Of a stretch of DNA of 64,000 bases, positions 25,795 to 34,728 are shown piece by piece. The position numbers and the translations under genes are program-made. Under the pieces are notes generated by a model. That model was not told where the DNA came from and did not search any database. It was given only the letters and a program-made list of their open reading frames with translations. Source of the DNA: an uncultured Sinobacteraceae bacterium. Its GTDB lineage: Bacteria > Pseudomonadota > Gammaproteobacteria > Steroidobacterales > Steroidobacteraceae. Location of the stretch: the NCBI GenBank assembly GCA_937902995.1, contig CALEKY010000094.1, positions 164,447-228,446 of the forward strand, written 5' to 3'. Positions within the stretch are counted from its first letter, which is position 1, and each line of letters begins with the position of its first letter.

Positions 25795-26757
25795 CTAGCG
25801 AGTATCCGTCTGCGGGAACAGACTGACTGCAAAGTCGATGAAGGCCTTGATCTTCGCAGTCGGCTGCCGGTGATGGGGATAGACGACGGACACGGGCCAC
25901 TGGGCGCCGTCGTTCCAATCCTGCAACACGGGCACGAGCAGGCCAGCGGCAATCTGCGCTTCGACCGTGAAGTCGAGCGTGCGCACGAAGCCGGCACTCG
26001 CGACAGCCGCCGCTACGGCGGATTCGGGATCGCTGAACGAGAGCGGTCCGGCCGGATGTACGACGCGCGTCTCCGAGCCTCTTTGGAAAATCCACTCGCG
26101 CATCTGTCCCGTGCCGAGCTTGAACATCGGGATGCAGTGCTCGGGCTTGAGGTCGCCCGGTTCCTTCGGCTCGCCGACCCGCTCGATGAACTCGGGCGAA
26201 GCGCACGTGACGCCGCGCAATTGCCCGACCCGGCGTGCGATCAAGCTCGAGTCCGAGAGCTGCCCGACACGGATCGCCGCATCGATGCCTTCCTGCACGA
26301 GATCGAGCACTCGATCGTTCATGCTCATTTGCACCGTGAGCTCCGGATACTGCTGAATGAAGCGCGGCAGCGCGGGCACGAGAATCCGCCGGCCGAGAGA
26401 GATCGGCACGTCGACCCGCAAGCGGCCGCGCGGCACGCCGCGCGATTCCGCGACTTCGCTCTCCGCCTGATCGAGCTGTTCGAGCGCGGTGCGGCAGCGC
26501 TCGTAGAAGCTGATGCCCACGTCGGTCATACTGAGCGAGCGCGTCGTGCGGTTCAGCAAACGCGCCCCGAGCCGTTCCTCCAAACGGCTCACGGCCTTGC
26601 TGATCGCAGACGGTGACATGCCGAGCGATTGCGCCGCCGCCACGAAGCTGCGCGCCTCCACGACGCGCACATATGCAACGATGTCGCCGAAGTTGTTCAA
26701 GCGCGTTATGTCCCCATACCGAGCCGAAGACGGCCTGACGATCTGCGAGTTTCCCAT
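25795..26757 (-). CDS. LysR-family transcriptional regulator
   Basis: About 319 residues. HTH DIVAYVRVVEARSFVAAAQSLGMSPSAISKAVSRLEERLGARLLNRTTR is classic LysR; the rest is a two-lobe effector domain (SMNDRVLDLVQEGIDAAIRVGQLSDSSL). The ATG begins MGNSQIVRPSS; a TTG at 26700 beginning LNNFGDIVAYV fits family N-termini better and has GGGGAC upstream, so the start is uncertain. It is divergent from the NmrA-like gene, the usual target arrangement. Confidence 0.88.
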   Translation of the reverse strand: MGNSQIVRPSSARYGDITRLNNFGDIVAYVRVVEARSFVAAAQSLGMSPSAISKAVSRLEERLGARLLNRTTRSLSMTDVGISFYERCRTALEQLDQAESEVAESRGVPRGRLRVDVPISLGRRILVPALPRFIQQYPELTVQMSMNDRVLDLVQEGIDAAIRVGQLSDSSLIARRVGQLRGVTCASPEFIERVGEPKEPGDLKPEHCIPMFKLGTGQMREWIFQRGSETRVVHPAGPLSFSDPESAVAAAVASAGFVRTLDFTVEAQIAAGLLVPVLQDWNDGAQWPVSVVYPHHRQPTAKIKAFIDFAVSLFPQTDTR

Positions 26758-26981
26758 CCTGCTATGCGCAACGATCGAGACATGAAACGCGGCAGCGCCC
26801 TGACCTACATCCCGCGGCCTATGCCCCATTAGGCTTTCGGCCGATGAGGATTCTATGCTTTCGATTCATGACCGTAACGCACCACACTTTTTGCTTTTCG
26901 GGGCGTTTACCCTTCACTGAGCCCACCGTAATGTATGGCCCCGGTCCATGTGGACCTGACGTGGGACGGGAGCACTAAAAA

Positions 26982-27878
26982 ATGCTGTTGGTGACGGATG
27001 TAACGGGTTACGTGAGCAAGGCCGTCGTGGCCGAGCTTGCCCAAAGATCCGTACCAGTACGCGTTTTGACCCCCGAAGGGCCTGCAGCCGCAGCCACGAT
27101 CGCCGATCCCGGCAGCGCCGTCTACCCCAATCTTGCGACCTACGTCGAATGGATCCGCGGCTCGGCGTGCGATCCGTCGGCGGTCGCCAATGCGATGCAG
27201 GGCGTCGAAGCGGTGTTCCTCGCCACTCCGCTCTCGCCGAAGATGGCCGACGAGCATTTGCGGGTCGTAACGGCGGCCAAGTCTGCGGGTGTCAGCCGGG
27301 TCGTACAGCTCTCGGGCGTGGCCGCCGATCAGGACATTTGTTGCACTCGGGCGCTGCGTTGGCTCGGCCAGGCCGAAGCGGCCATCAGTACGACGGCGCT
27401 GACAATCACCCGCCTACGTCCGACCTTCCTGATGCAGAACCTGCTCGAGTTCGCGCCATCGATCGCACAGCAGGGCGTGATTGCCGGCCCGTTCCGCACG
27501 ACTCGATGGACGTGGGTGGATGCGCGCGATGTGGCGGGCGTTGCCGTCGAGGCGCTGCTGAATCCCAAGCACGCAGACCAGACGTATACGGTGACGGGTG
27601 CAGAGGCGCTGAGCTATCAAGAGGTCGCCGAGCGTTTGAGCCAGGTCTGGGGCAAACCGATCCGTTACGTCGACATCACCGCCAACGAGGCCCGCGGTTG
27701 GCTGCAGAGTAAAGGCATCCCGCCGGTGATGATCGAAGCGAAATTGGAAATGTGGGACGCCTGCGCATCCAACTTCATCAACGTCGCCCCCACCGAAGTG
27801 GTCAAGGAAGTGACCGGCAAGCCTCCCCGATCCATCGACGATTTCGCGCGCGACTACCGCGCACAATTCTTGGGCTAA
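26982..27878 (+). CDS. NmrA-like NAD(P)-binding oxidoreductase
   Basis: A 298-residue atypical SDR. The N-terminal MLLVTDVTGYVSKAVVAELAQRS is a nucleotide-binding motif with the usual GxxGxxG weakened (VTGYVS). It has VVQLSGVAAD and TRLRPTFLMQNLL, as in the YtfG/NmrA azoreductase-like group. It is divergently placed from a LysR gene and likely controlled by it. Its stop overlaps the stop of the convergent hydrolase. Confidence 0.8.
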   Translation: MLLVTDVTGYVSKAVVAELAQRSVPVRVLTPEGPAAAATIADPGSAVYPNLATYVEWIRGSACDPSAVANAMQGVEAVFLATPLSPKMADEHLRVVTAAKSAGVSRVVQLSGVAADQDICCTRALRWLGQAEAAISTTALTITRLRPTFLMQNLLEFAPSIAQQGVIAGPFRTTRWTWVDARDVAGVAVEALLNPKHADQTYTVTGAEALSYQEVAERLSQVWGKPIRYVDITANEARGWLQSKGIPPVMIEAKLEMWDACASNFINVAPTEVVKEVTGKPPRSIDDFARDYRAQFLG

Positions 27879-28972
27879 CGCACTCCCCTCGTTCTTCGCG
27901 GTTGCTGTTGCGGCGGTTCCGGCGCTGCCTCGATCGTTCCGCCGAGATACTGTTTGAACCAATCTGCAGCCGCGTTCGCGCTGATCTCGAACGCCTCGCC
28001 GACGTACATCTCGAAATGGGTCACGGGCACCTCGACGATCTTTTTCGGTCCCGTCAGCTCTTGTGCGGCGGCATAGGCGTGATCACGATTGTCGAAGAGC
28101 TCCTCGTGCTGCGCGACAACGAACAGCACCGGGCGATCGCCGACATGCTTTAGATAATGAAACGGCCGGTATTCCGCGATCGCCTGGTTGGTCTCGAAAT
28201 CGATCTTCCGACGATTCGAGTAGCCGGTTTCGATCTGAGCGCCCTGTCCAGTACGAGCGCGACGAATGGCATCGTCCAACATCCTGCCCTTCAGCTCGAA
28301 CGGCTCTTCACGGGTACCTTTGCCAGCAATCGAAGGCACCTGCACCGCGAGCGCCTTTACGCGCGCGTCGAGTGCGGCGACGACGATCGCATTACCGGCC
28401 GCAAAGCTCGAACCCCAGATGCCGATTCGATGCGGGTCGACGCCGGGCTCGCCTTGCAAATATGAAAGCGCATTGCGCACATCCTCGACTTGCTTCATCG
28501 GCAGGATACGCGTGCGTTTCGTGACGACTTCGAATTCGCCGTGCACGAACCGATTTGCGTCGTCATTGGGCTCGCGCGACTGCAACGATTTGTTGGCGAG
28601 CGTCGTAAAGCCGTTGCTCTTACCCCACCCGCGATAATCGATGACCATCGCGACGAGTCCTTTCTCGGCGAAGCGCGCGCCGTACTTTTCTATGGAGGCA
28701 TGCGTGCCCGCCCAGCCGTGAGCGAGCACGACGCCGGGCGTCCGCTTCGTCGTCGAGAAACCTTTTGGAAAGAATAGTTTCGCGTAACAAGCGACATCGT
28801 CGCTGTAGAAAGTCGCCTCGCGAACGGTCACGCCCTCGGCCAATTCGTATGCGTAGTCCTCGGGCGTCAACCCCGTCTTGCGAGACTTCGCGTCCTGAGC
28901 CGCCGCCGTGCTGCAGACGATCGCGACCGCGAATACCAGCAGGGCGAGCGGTTTGAAACCGGAGAACTTCAC
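27875..28972 (-). CDS. Secreted alpha/beta hydrolase (dienelactone hydrolase-like)
   Basis: 365 residues with an N-terminal signal peptide (FKPLALLVFAVAIVCSTAAAQ). The alpha/beta-hydrolase fold shows PGVVLAHGWAGTHAS, VIDYRGWGKSNG, nucleophile elbow GSSFAAG and a late HFEMYVGE histidine. The C-terminus is proline-rich (APEPPQQQPRRTRGVR). Periplasmic esterase or related activity is likely; the substrate is unknown. Confidence 0.83.
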   Translation of the reverse strand: MKFSGFKPLALLVFAVAIVCSTAAAQDAKSRKTGLTPEDYAYELAEGVTVREATFYSDDVACYAKLFFPKGFSTTKRTPGVVLAHGWAGTHASIEKYGARFAEKGLVAMVIDYRGWGKSNGFTTLANKSLQSREPNDDANRFVHGEFEVVTKRTRILPMKQVEDVRNALSYLQGEPGVDPHRIGIWGSSFAAGNAIVVAALDARVKALAVQVPSIAGKGTREEPFELKGRMLDDAIRRARTGQGAQIETGYSNRRKIDFETNQAIAEYRPFHYLKHVGDRPVLFVVAQHEELFDNRDHAYAAAQELTGPKKIVEVPVTHFEMYVGEAFEISANAAADWFKQYLGGTIEAAPEPPQQQPRRTRGVR

Positions 28973-29100
28973 AGATCCACCGAAAATGGTTCGATGCGGG
29001 AATTATTCCGCGATTCGGCCGATGCCGGCCGGAAAGCCGCGGAAAAAGCTGCAAAGTTTGGTCAAAGGATGGAGCGGATTCGCAAACGCCGCTGCATTCG

Positions 29101-29721
29101 TCATTCCGGACCTTCGAAGAACTCGACGACACCCGTCTCGAGCGAGTATTCGGCACCGACGACGAGCAATCCGTCCCGTTCGATGAGCTCTTCGAGAACG
29201 TCCGAGCCGTGGCGCAATTGATTCACGGACATGCGGATGTTCGCGCGCACGGCGTGGCGAATGAGCTCCTCGCGAGCCATCTGCTCGTTTCCGGCCTTGA
29301 CGGCCATCACCGACGGACGGATCCGATTGACGATCGAACGCAAGTTACGCGACCGCTCTTCGGTACGTCGGCTGAGCTCCTCGATCGTCGCAGTCACCGC
29401 TCCGCAATTCGAGTGGCCGAGCACGACGACCAGACGTGTACCGAATCGCGACGCTGCGAACTCCACGCTCCCGATCTGCGATGGAGCCACGATGTTCCCG
29501 GCGACGCGAATGACGAACAGATCTCCCAGCCCCTGGTCGAAGACGATCTCCGCCGGCACGCGCGAATCCGAGCACCCGAGCACGATGGCGAACGGCTCCT
29601 GTCCGGCAGCGACTTTGCGCCGGCGCTTCTCGCTCGTGAGCGCATCTTGATTGCGCTGCGCCGAGACGAACCGTGCATTGCCTTCGCGCAACCGCTCGAG
29701 AGCCTCTCGCGCTGACATCAT
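29101..29721 (-). CDS. Beta-class carbonic anhydrase
   Basis: 206 residues with zinc ligands in LGCSDSRVP (Cys50, with Asp52) and GHSNCGAVTA (His103, Cys106), and the RVAGNIV loop. It interconverts CO2 and bicarbonate. It precedes the flagellar cluster by about 150 bases on the same strand and is probably unrelated to motility. Confidence 0.92.
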   Translation of the reverse strand: MMSAREALERLREGNARFVSAQRNQDALTSEKRRRKVAAGQEPFAIVLGCSDSRVPAEIVFDQGLGDLFVIRVAGNIVAPSQIGSVEFAASRFGTRLVVVLGHSNCGAVTATIEELSRRTEERSRNLRSIVNRIRPSVMAVKAGNEQMAREELIRHAVRANIRMSVNQLRHGSDVLEELIERDGLLVVGAEYSLETGVVEFFEGPE

Positions 29722-29874
29722 GGTAATTCTCCGAGTGGAAGTCGCGTCACGCTCGCTCGCAAGCTGAAAGAAACAAACCTCTCGGAATCTTAGCAGGAGG
29801 CGGGAGAACGATTGACGTCGATTCGCCTCGCGACCGGCGTCGACGTACGGCGACGAATCGATGTGCGCAGACCG

Positions 29875-30855
29875 CTATCGAGCAGTCAAGATCGGAGTGT
29901 CGCCGGGCGAGACGAGCGATTCGCCCGGCACGGCGGGCGTCGAGTTGTCGCTCATCGAGTCGAAGAGATCGTTCTCCGGCGATCGATCGGCGGCGAGAAT
30001 CACGAGCAGCACGCGCCGGTTGGCGTTGCGTCCTTCGGGCGTATCGTTGCTTTGCGCAGGCCGATATTCGCCGAGACCGACCACCGCCAAGCGCGCCGGC
30101 TCGACACCTTCTCGCATCAAAAGATGCACGACCGTTGCGGCGCGCGCGGCCGACAGCTCCCAATTGGACGGGAATTCGCGCGTCCGAATCGGCACATTGT
30201 CGGTATGGCCTTCCACGCGAATCGGATTCGGGAACGGACGCAACGTCGCAGCCAAACGGCGCAAGATCTCGGTGGATTCTGCAGAGAGCGTGGCTTTACC
30301 GCTCGCAAACAGAATGTCGGTGCGAACCTCCACCTCGACCCATAAACCCTGGCGACGCACGATGATCAAGTTCTCGGCGACCAGATCGGCCATGGCGTTC
30401 TCGACACTGCGCGCCACCGCTTCCAACCCAAACACGGGATCGTGCGCGTGCGCTCGCGCCATATCCGCAAGTCGGCTCATACCTTCTGCCTCCCGGGCAT
30501 CGTCGGGTGCCAAGGCATGCTGCATCCTCGAGACGTCGGTCATTTGGATCGGCAGCGGCTCGAGCATCTGCCGCGGCTGACCTTCGAGCATCGCCTGCTG
30601 CACGATCGTCACTTGAATGTCCGCGCCGGAGCCGACCTGCTTTTCGCCGACTTGAATCGGCGTCAAGGTCTTGGGCGCACCGCGAAATGCCGCCACGAGC
30701 GAATCCGAAAGAATGCGGTACTTGCCCTCGTTGATCGACGACATTGCGTACATGACGACGAAGAACGCGAGCAGCAGCGTGATCAAGTCGCCATAGGGAA
30801 TGGCCCACGCCTCGTGGTTCAAGTGCTCTTCGTGTTTCCGACGGCGGCGGGACAT
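29875..30855 (-). CDS. motD: Flagellar motor stator protein MotD (MotB family)
   Basis: 326 residues: one N-terminal membrane helix with the proton-channel aspartate in AWAIPYGDLITLLLAFFVVMYAM (Asp23), a linker, then an OmpA/MotB peptidoglycan-binding domain with IRVEGHTDNVPI, SNWELSAARAATVV and NRRVLLVI. It pairs with the upstream MotC. It is the last gene of the flagellar cluster on this side. Confidence 0.93.
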   Translation of the reverse strand: MSRRRRKHEEHLNHEAWAIPYGDLITLLLAFFVVMYAMSSINEGKYRILSDSLVAAFRGAPKTLTPIQVGEKQVGSGADIQVTIVQQAMLEGQPRQMLEPLPIQMTDVSRMQHALAPDDAREAEGMSRLADMARAHAHDPVFGLEAVARSVENAMADLVAENLIIVRRQGLWVEVEVRTDILFASGKATLSAESTEILRRLAATLRPFPNPIRVEGHTDNVPIRTREFPSNWELSAARAATVVHLLMREGVEPARLAVVGLGEYRPAQSNDTPEGRNANRRVLLVILAADRSPENDLFDSMSDNSTPAVPGESLVSPGDTPILTAR

Positions 30856-30868
30856 GGCGGCGGCTATG

Positions 30869-31000
30869 GGCGTGGGGCTTGGGGCATGGGGCTTGAGGCC
30901 ATTTCAGTTCCGTGTTGCCGACATGCGAGCGAAGACGAGATTCGACTTGCGATCGCGCAAGAATCCATCACCCGAGCCCCGCGCCTCGAGCCCCGAGCCC
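30869..31000. repeat. Heptamer-repeat element 5 (complementary arms)
   Basis: Left arm GGGGCTT/GGGGCAT/GGGGCTT at 30869-30898 and right arm CCCGAGCCCCGCGCCTCGAG type at 30971-31000 are complementary and could fold across 70 bases. It lies between motC and motD and touches the stop codon of motC. Confidence 0.75.
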
Positions 31001-31741
31001 TCAATGTAAATATCCCTGCAACTTCGATTCGATCGCGCGTGGGTTCTCGCCTTGCGCGATCGAGATCATGCCCTCGATCACCATCTCGCGGGCCTCCGAC
31101 TGGCGTTGGATCGCCACCTTCAGCTTGCTCGATGCGGGCAGGAAGAACAGGTTCGCCATGCCGATGCCATAGACCGTCGCGACGAACGCCGCAGCGATGC
31201 CTTGTCCGAGCTTGGATGGATCGGCGAGGTTTTGCATGACCGACATTAGTCCGAGCACCGCGCCGATGATTCCGAGCGTCGGCGAGTACACGCCCATGCC
31301 TTCGAAGACTCGCGCAGCGCGCGTGTCGGCTTGCTCGCGCACATTCAAATCCACTTCGAGAACGTTGCGGATCACTTCAGGTTCGCTGCCGTCGACGACG
31401 AGCTGCAGACCCTTGCGCACGAATTCGTCCGGCTCCTTGTCGATCAGAGGCTCGAGCCCGAGCAGCCCTTGCTTGCGCGCGGTATTGCTCCACTCGACGA
31501 TCTTCTTGAGCAGGATCCGGCGCTCGATCACGGGCGGCCGGAAGACCCAGGGCAACATCCCGAGAGCGCGCCGCATGACCGGCATGGGCGTCTGTACGCA
31601 AATCGCCGCAACCGTACCGACGATGACGATCATGAATGCGGCTCCGGACAAAAGCGCTTGAAAGCCGGCGCCTTTCAGAACTGCGCCGACGACGATGGCG
31701 CAGAACCCGAGAGCCAAACCGATGAGACTGAGAATGTCCAT
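31001..31741 (-). CDS. motC: Flagellar stator protein MotC (MotA family)
   Basis: 246 residues with four membrane segments. Typical MotA-family landmarks are an N-terminal helix pair, a cytoplasmic loop with RRILLKKIVEWSNTARKQGLLGLEPLI, FEGMGVYSPTLGIIGAVLGLM and VATVYGIGMANLFFLPAS. It forms the ion channel with MotD. It has the family's usual short C-terminus. Confidence 0.93.
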   Translation of the reverse strand: MDILSLIGLALGFCAIVVGAVLKGAGFQALLSGAAFMIVIVGTVAAICVQTPMPVMRRALGMLPWVFRPPVIERRILLKKIVEWSNTARKQGLLGLEPLIDKEPDEFVRKGLQLVVDGSEPEVIRNVLEVDLNVREQADTRAARVFEGMGVYSPTLGIIGAVLGLMSVMQNLADPSKLGQGIAAAFVATVYGIGMANLFFLPASSKLKVAIQRQSEAREMVIEGMISIAQGENPRAIESKLQGYLH

Positions 31742-31762
31742 GCTTGCCTAGTTAGCAGAAGC

Positions 31763-32497
31763 TCACACGCCCAATCCCGCCAACAAAGAATCCACATCCT
31801 GCTGACCGCTGACGGCCGCACCGTGGTCCACGCCCGGCACGACCGGTCCGAAGCCGCGATTCGGATGGTCGGCTTCGCGAATCTCTCCTTCCGTCTTCGA
31901 CAAGCGCACGAGCCCGACGAGCGTGTGCTCGAGCTCGTCGACGAGCTTCATGACACCGCGAATGATCTGTCCCGACAGATCCTGATAGCCCTGCGCCAAC
32001 ACGACTTCGGCCAGATTGCCGCGAACCTTTTCCATGTCGCTGCGCGCCGCCGCGAGGAATTCGTCCATCTGCAGCACCAGCTTCTGAAATTCCTTGACCT
32101 CAATCTTGCGCGCCCGAAACAGGCGCCACGACTCCATGATCTCGCCGGCTTGCTTCGCCGTGCGATCGGCGAGCGGACGGCACTCTTCCACGAGATCCAT
32201 CGTGCGATGCGCCGCCTCGTCGGTGAGCTTGAGCACGTGATCGAGCCGATGCTTCGCATTCGGCACTTCCTTCTCGGCCAGATCGACGAGCCGCGAATCG
32301 ACGCGAAACCGCTCGAGCGCCGATTGCAGGTCGCACGTGAGCTTGCGCAGCTCCTTGAACAGATCGGCCTCGCGGCGTTGCACGAGCGCGTCCAGTTGCG
32401 CTTTGAACAACGCCTCGTCGCCCGCAGCGAGCGCATCGCTCAGCGCGGCCACGATCGGTCCGTAGTCCTCGCGCAGTGAGGAGATTGAGGTGGTCAT
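31763..32497 (-). CDS. cheZ: CheY-P phosphatase CheZ
   Basis: 244 residues, long four-helix bundle with QVVLAQGYQDLSGQIIRGVMKLV-type block (catalytic Gln in YQDLSGQ) and a C-terminal CheY-binding peptide QQDVDSLLAGLGV. It follows cheY in the operon, separated by a heptamer-repeat gap. Downstream comes motC directly; cheA and cheB are missing. Confidence 0.92.
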   Translation of the reverse strand: MTTSISSLREDYGPIVAALSDALAAGDEALFKAQLDALVQRREADLFKELRKLTCDLQSALERFRVDSRLVDLAEKEVPNAKHRLDHVLKLTDEAAHRTMDLVEECRPLADRTAKQAGEIMESWRLFRARKIEVKEFQKLVLQMDEFLAAARSDMEKVRGNLAEVVLAQGYQDLSGQIIRGVMKLVDELEHTLVGLVRLSKTEGEIREADHPNRGFGPVVPGVDHGAAVSGQQDVDSLLAGLGV

Positions 32498-32504
32498 GGT
32501 GAGT

Positions 32505-32650
32505 TCCTGGGGCTCAGGGCGCTGGACTCTGGGCTCTGGGCCGAGGCCGACAGCTCAACGGAACGCAGCGCGCGGAGCCGAAACCGATCGTCGCTACGAG
32601 TGATGAAGCTCATTGCTTCGCCGCTCCTTCTTTCCAGCGCTCAGAGCCCG
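32505..32650. repeat. Heptamer-repeat element 6 (complementary arms)
   Basis: Left arm 32505-32541 (GGGCTCAGGGCGCTGG, ACTCTGGGCTCTGGG) and right arm 32634-32650 (CCAGCGCTCAGAGCCCG) are complementary across about 90 bases. It fills the cheY-cheZ gap. Confidence 0.75.
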
Positions 32651-32657
32651 TCTTCCG

Positions 32658-33050
32658 TCACGCCGCGTTCGCGCGCTGCTCGAGAATCTTGTCGATCTTC
32701 TCTTTGAGCGTGACCGCGGTGAACGGCTTGATCACGTAGCCGTTCACGCCGGCTTGCGCAGCTTCGATGATCTGCTCGCGCTTCGCTTCGGCCGTGAGCA
32801 TGAGCACGGGCAGCTTCGCCAGCTTGGGATCGGCGCGTACCGCCTTCAGCAGCTCGAGGCCGGGCATGCCCGGCATGTTCCAGTCGGTGATGAGGAAGTC
32901 GAAATTGCCCGACTTCAGCATCGGCAACGCGGTCGAGCCGTCATCGGCCTCCGTGACGTTCGCGTAGCCGAGATCGTTCAACAGATTCTTGATGATGCGA
33001 CGCATCGTCGAGAAATCGTCGACGATCAGAAACTTCATGTCTTTGCTCAC
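32658..33050 (-). CDS. cheY: Chemotaxis response regulator CheY
   Basis: 130 residues, single receiver domain. Acidic pocket Asp11/Asp12, phospho-acceptor Asp56 (ITDWNMPGM), conserved Thr86 (LTAEAK) and Lys108 (VIKPFT). The GTG at 33050 has GAGGAG nine bases upstream and gives the standard N-terminus; an ATG four codons later has no separate site. CheY-P binds FliM, whose N-terminal EIDALL motif is present. Confidence 0.96.
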   Translation of the reverse strand: MSKDMKFLIVDDFSTMRRIIKNLLNDLGYANVTEADDGSTALPMLKSGNFDFLITDWNMPGMPGLELLKAVRADPKLAKLPVLMLTAEAKREQIIEAAQAGVNGYVIKPFTAVTLKEKIDKILEQRANAA

Positions 33051-33090
33051 AACCCCACTCCTCTCATCGCGTCAAGGCGTGTTCGTCTCA

Positions 33091-33822
33091 CTAGCCGCGA
33101 TCCCGCCAATCCGCCAGTCGCGCCTTCAATCGCATCAGCGCTTGGCCGTGCAGCTGACAGACTCGCGACTCCGTCACCTTCAGCACCGCGCCGATCTCCT
33201 TCAGGTTCAACTCCTCGTCGTAGTACAACGACATCACCAGGCGTTCGCGCTCCGGCAACTCGTCGATCGCTTTCGCCAGCGCAGCGCGAAAGCCTTCGTC
33301 GCTCGCATCGGCGAACGGATCCGCATTCTCGTCCTCGATGCGACCGAGCAGCGAATCGTCGTCGCCGTTCGTGTCGTCGAGGCTGGAGATTCTGCAGCTC
33401 GCCGCATCATGGGCGATCTTGTGATACTCCTCGAGCGTGACGCCCAAGCGCTCGGCGATCTCGCCGTCGCGCGCCTCGCGGCCGAATTCGGCTTCGAGCT
33501 CGCGAATCGCCTGCGCCGCAGCGCGGGCTTTTCGATGCACGGAGCGCGGCGCCCAATCGAGCTTGCGCAACGCATCGAGCATCGCGCCGCGGATCCGGAT
33601 GCCCGCATAGGTCTCGAAGCTCGCGCCGCGATCCGCGGTGTAGTTCGAGGCCGCTTCGAGCAGCCCAAGCATTCCCGCCTGTATCAAGTCGGCCACTTCG
33701 ACCGACGCAGGCAATCGGCCCGCGAGGTGATAGGCGATGCGCTTCACCAGCTCGGCGTGGCGCATCACGATCGCTTCGGTGTCCCGGCTCGAGCGCCGGA
33801 CTGCATATGCACCCACGCTCAC
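33091..33822 (-). CDS. fliA: Flagellar sigma factor 28 (FliA)
   Basis: 243 residues: region 2 (YHLAGRLPASVEVADLIQAGMLGLLEAASNY), region 3 (RKARAAAQAIRELEAEFGREARDGEIAERLGV) and region 4 (LPERERLVMSLYYDEELNLKEIGAVLKVTESRVCQLHGQALMRL). The GTG start overlaps the flhG stop (gtGTGa-like junction) with GAGG upstream; the preceding frame is flhG in another phase. It recognises the sigma-28 promoter found before fliC. Confidence 0.95.
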   Translation of the reverse strand: MSVGAYAVRRSSRDTEAIVMRHAELVKRIAYHLAGRLPASVEVADLIQAGMLGLLEAASNYTADRGASFETYAGIRIRGAMLDALRKLDWAPRSVHRKARAAAQAIRELEAEFGREARDGEIAERLGVTLEEYHKIAHDAASCRISSLDDTNGDDDSLLGRIEDENADPFADASDEGFRAALAKAIDELPERERLVMSLYYDEELNLKEIGAVLKVTESRVCQLHGQALMRLKARLADWRDRG

Positions 33823-34691
33823 TTCACGACCTCCAGCCGCGCCTGCGGCCTGCGGACGAGCCGTTCGACGAAGAACTCGAGGTTGCCGCGCGGGCCCTCG
33901 GGTACAGGCCACTTATCGGCCTTCAGGGCCAGTTTCTTGAATGCCCTGCTCGACGGGCACGCCGGAAACGCCGCCACAACGGGACGCTGTTCACGAATCG
34001 AGCGTCGCAGATACGGGTCTTCAGGGATTTCCCCGACGTATTCGAGGGTCACATCCAGGAATTTGGACGTCACGCGCTGCAGTTTCTCGAAGAGCGCTTC
34101 GCCGTCGCCCGGCGTACGGATCATGTTCGCCACGACCCGGAATTGCGTCACACGATGCTGACGGCTCAGCACCTTCACGAGCGCATAAGCATCGGTAAGG
34201 GAAGCCGGCTCGTCGCAGATGACGATCAACACGTGCTGCGCTGCCTGCGAGAACTGCACGACGCTATGGGCGATTCCTGCTGCGGTATCGACGATGAGCA
34301 CATCGACGCGATTGCTGAGCGAGCTGAACGCCTGCACCAAGCTCAAGTGGCCGGCCGCCGACAGATTCGCGAGCTCCGCAACGCCCGATGCGCCCGGCAC
34401 GACCTGAATTCCTTGCGGCGACTCGACGATGATTTCTTCGAGCGAGCGCTCCCCGGAAAGCACGTGCGCCATCGTGTACCTGGGCGACAAGCCGAGCAGT
34501 ACGTCGACGTTCGCCAGACCGAGATCGCCGTCGAGCAACATTGCGCGACGCCCGACGCTCGCCAATGCGGTCGCCAGATTGACCGCGACGCTCGTTTTGC
34601 CGACTCCGCCCTTTCCGCCCGTCACCGCGATGACTTGAACCGGGCCCGGGTTCGTCATGCGCTTCAGGCTCGCTGCTTGTGATGATTCCAT
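33819..34691 (-). CDS. flhG: Flagellar number regulator FlhG/FleN (MinD-like ATPase)
   Basis: 290 residues with deviant Walker A GGKGGVGKTSVAVNL, switch DGDLGLANVDVLLGL and VDTAAGIAHSVVQFSQ. In polar flagellates it antagonises FleQ and limits flagellar number, working with FlhF. It overlaps fliA and follows flhF by about 40 bases. Confidence 0.95.
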   Translation of the reverse strand: MESSQAASLKRMTNPGPVQVIAVTGGKGGVGKTSVAVNLATALASVGRRAMLLDGDLGLANVDVLLGLSPRYTMAHVLSGERSLEEIIVESPQGIQVVPGASGVAELANLSAAGHLSLVQAFSSLSNRVDVLIVDTAAGIAHSVVQFSQAAQHVLIVICDEPASLTDAYALVKVLSRQHRVTQFRVVANMIRTPGDGEALFEKLQRVTSKFLDVTLEYVGEIPEDPYLRRSIREQRPVVAAFPACPSSRAFKKLALKADKWPVPEGPRGNLEFFVERLVRRPQARLEVVK

Positions 34692-34728
34692 GATTTATGT
34701 CTTACCCTTCGAACGAATGCCCACGCGC

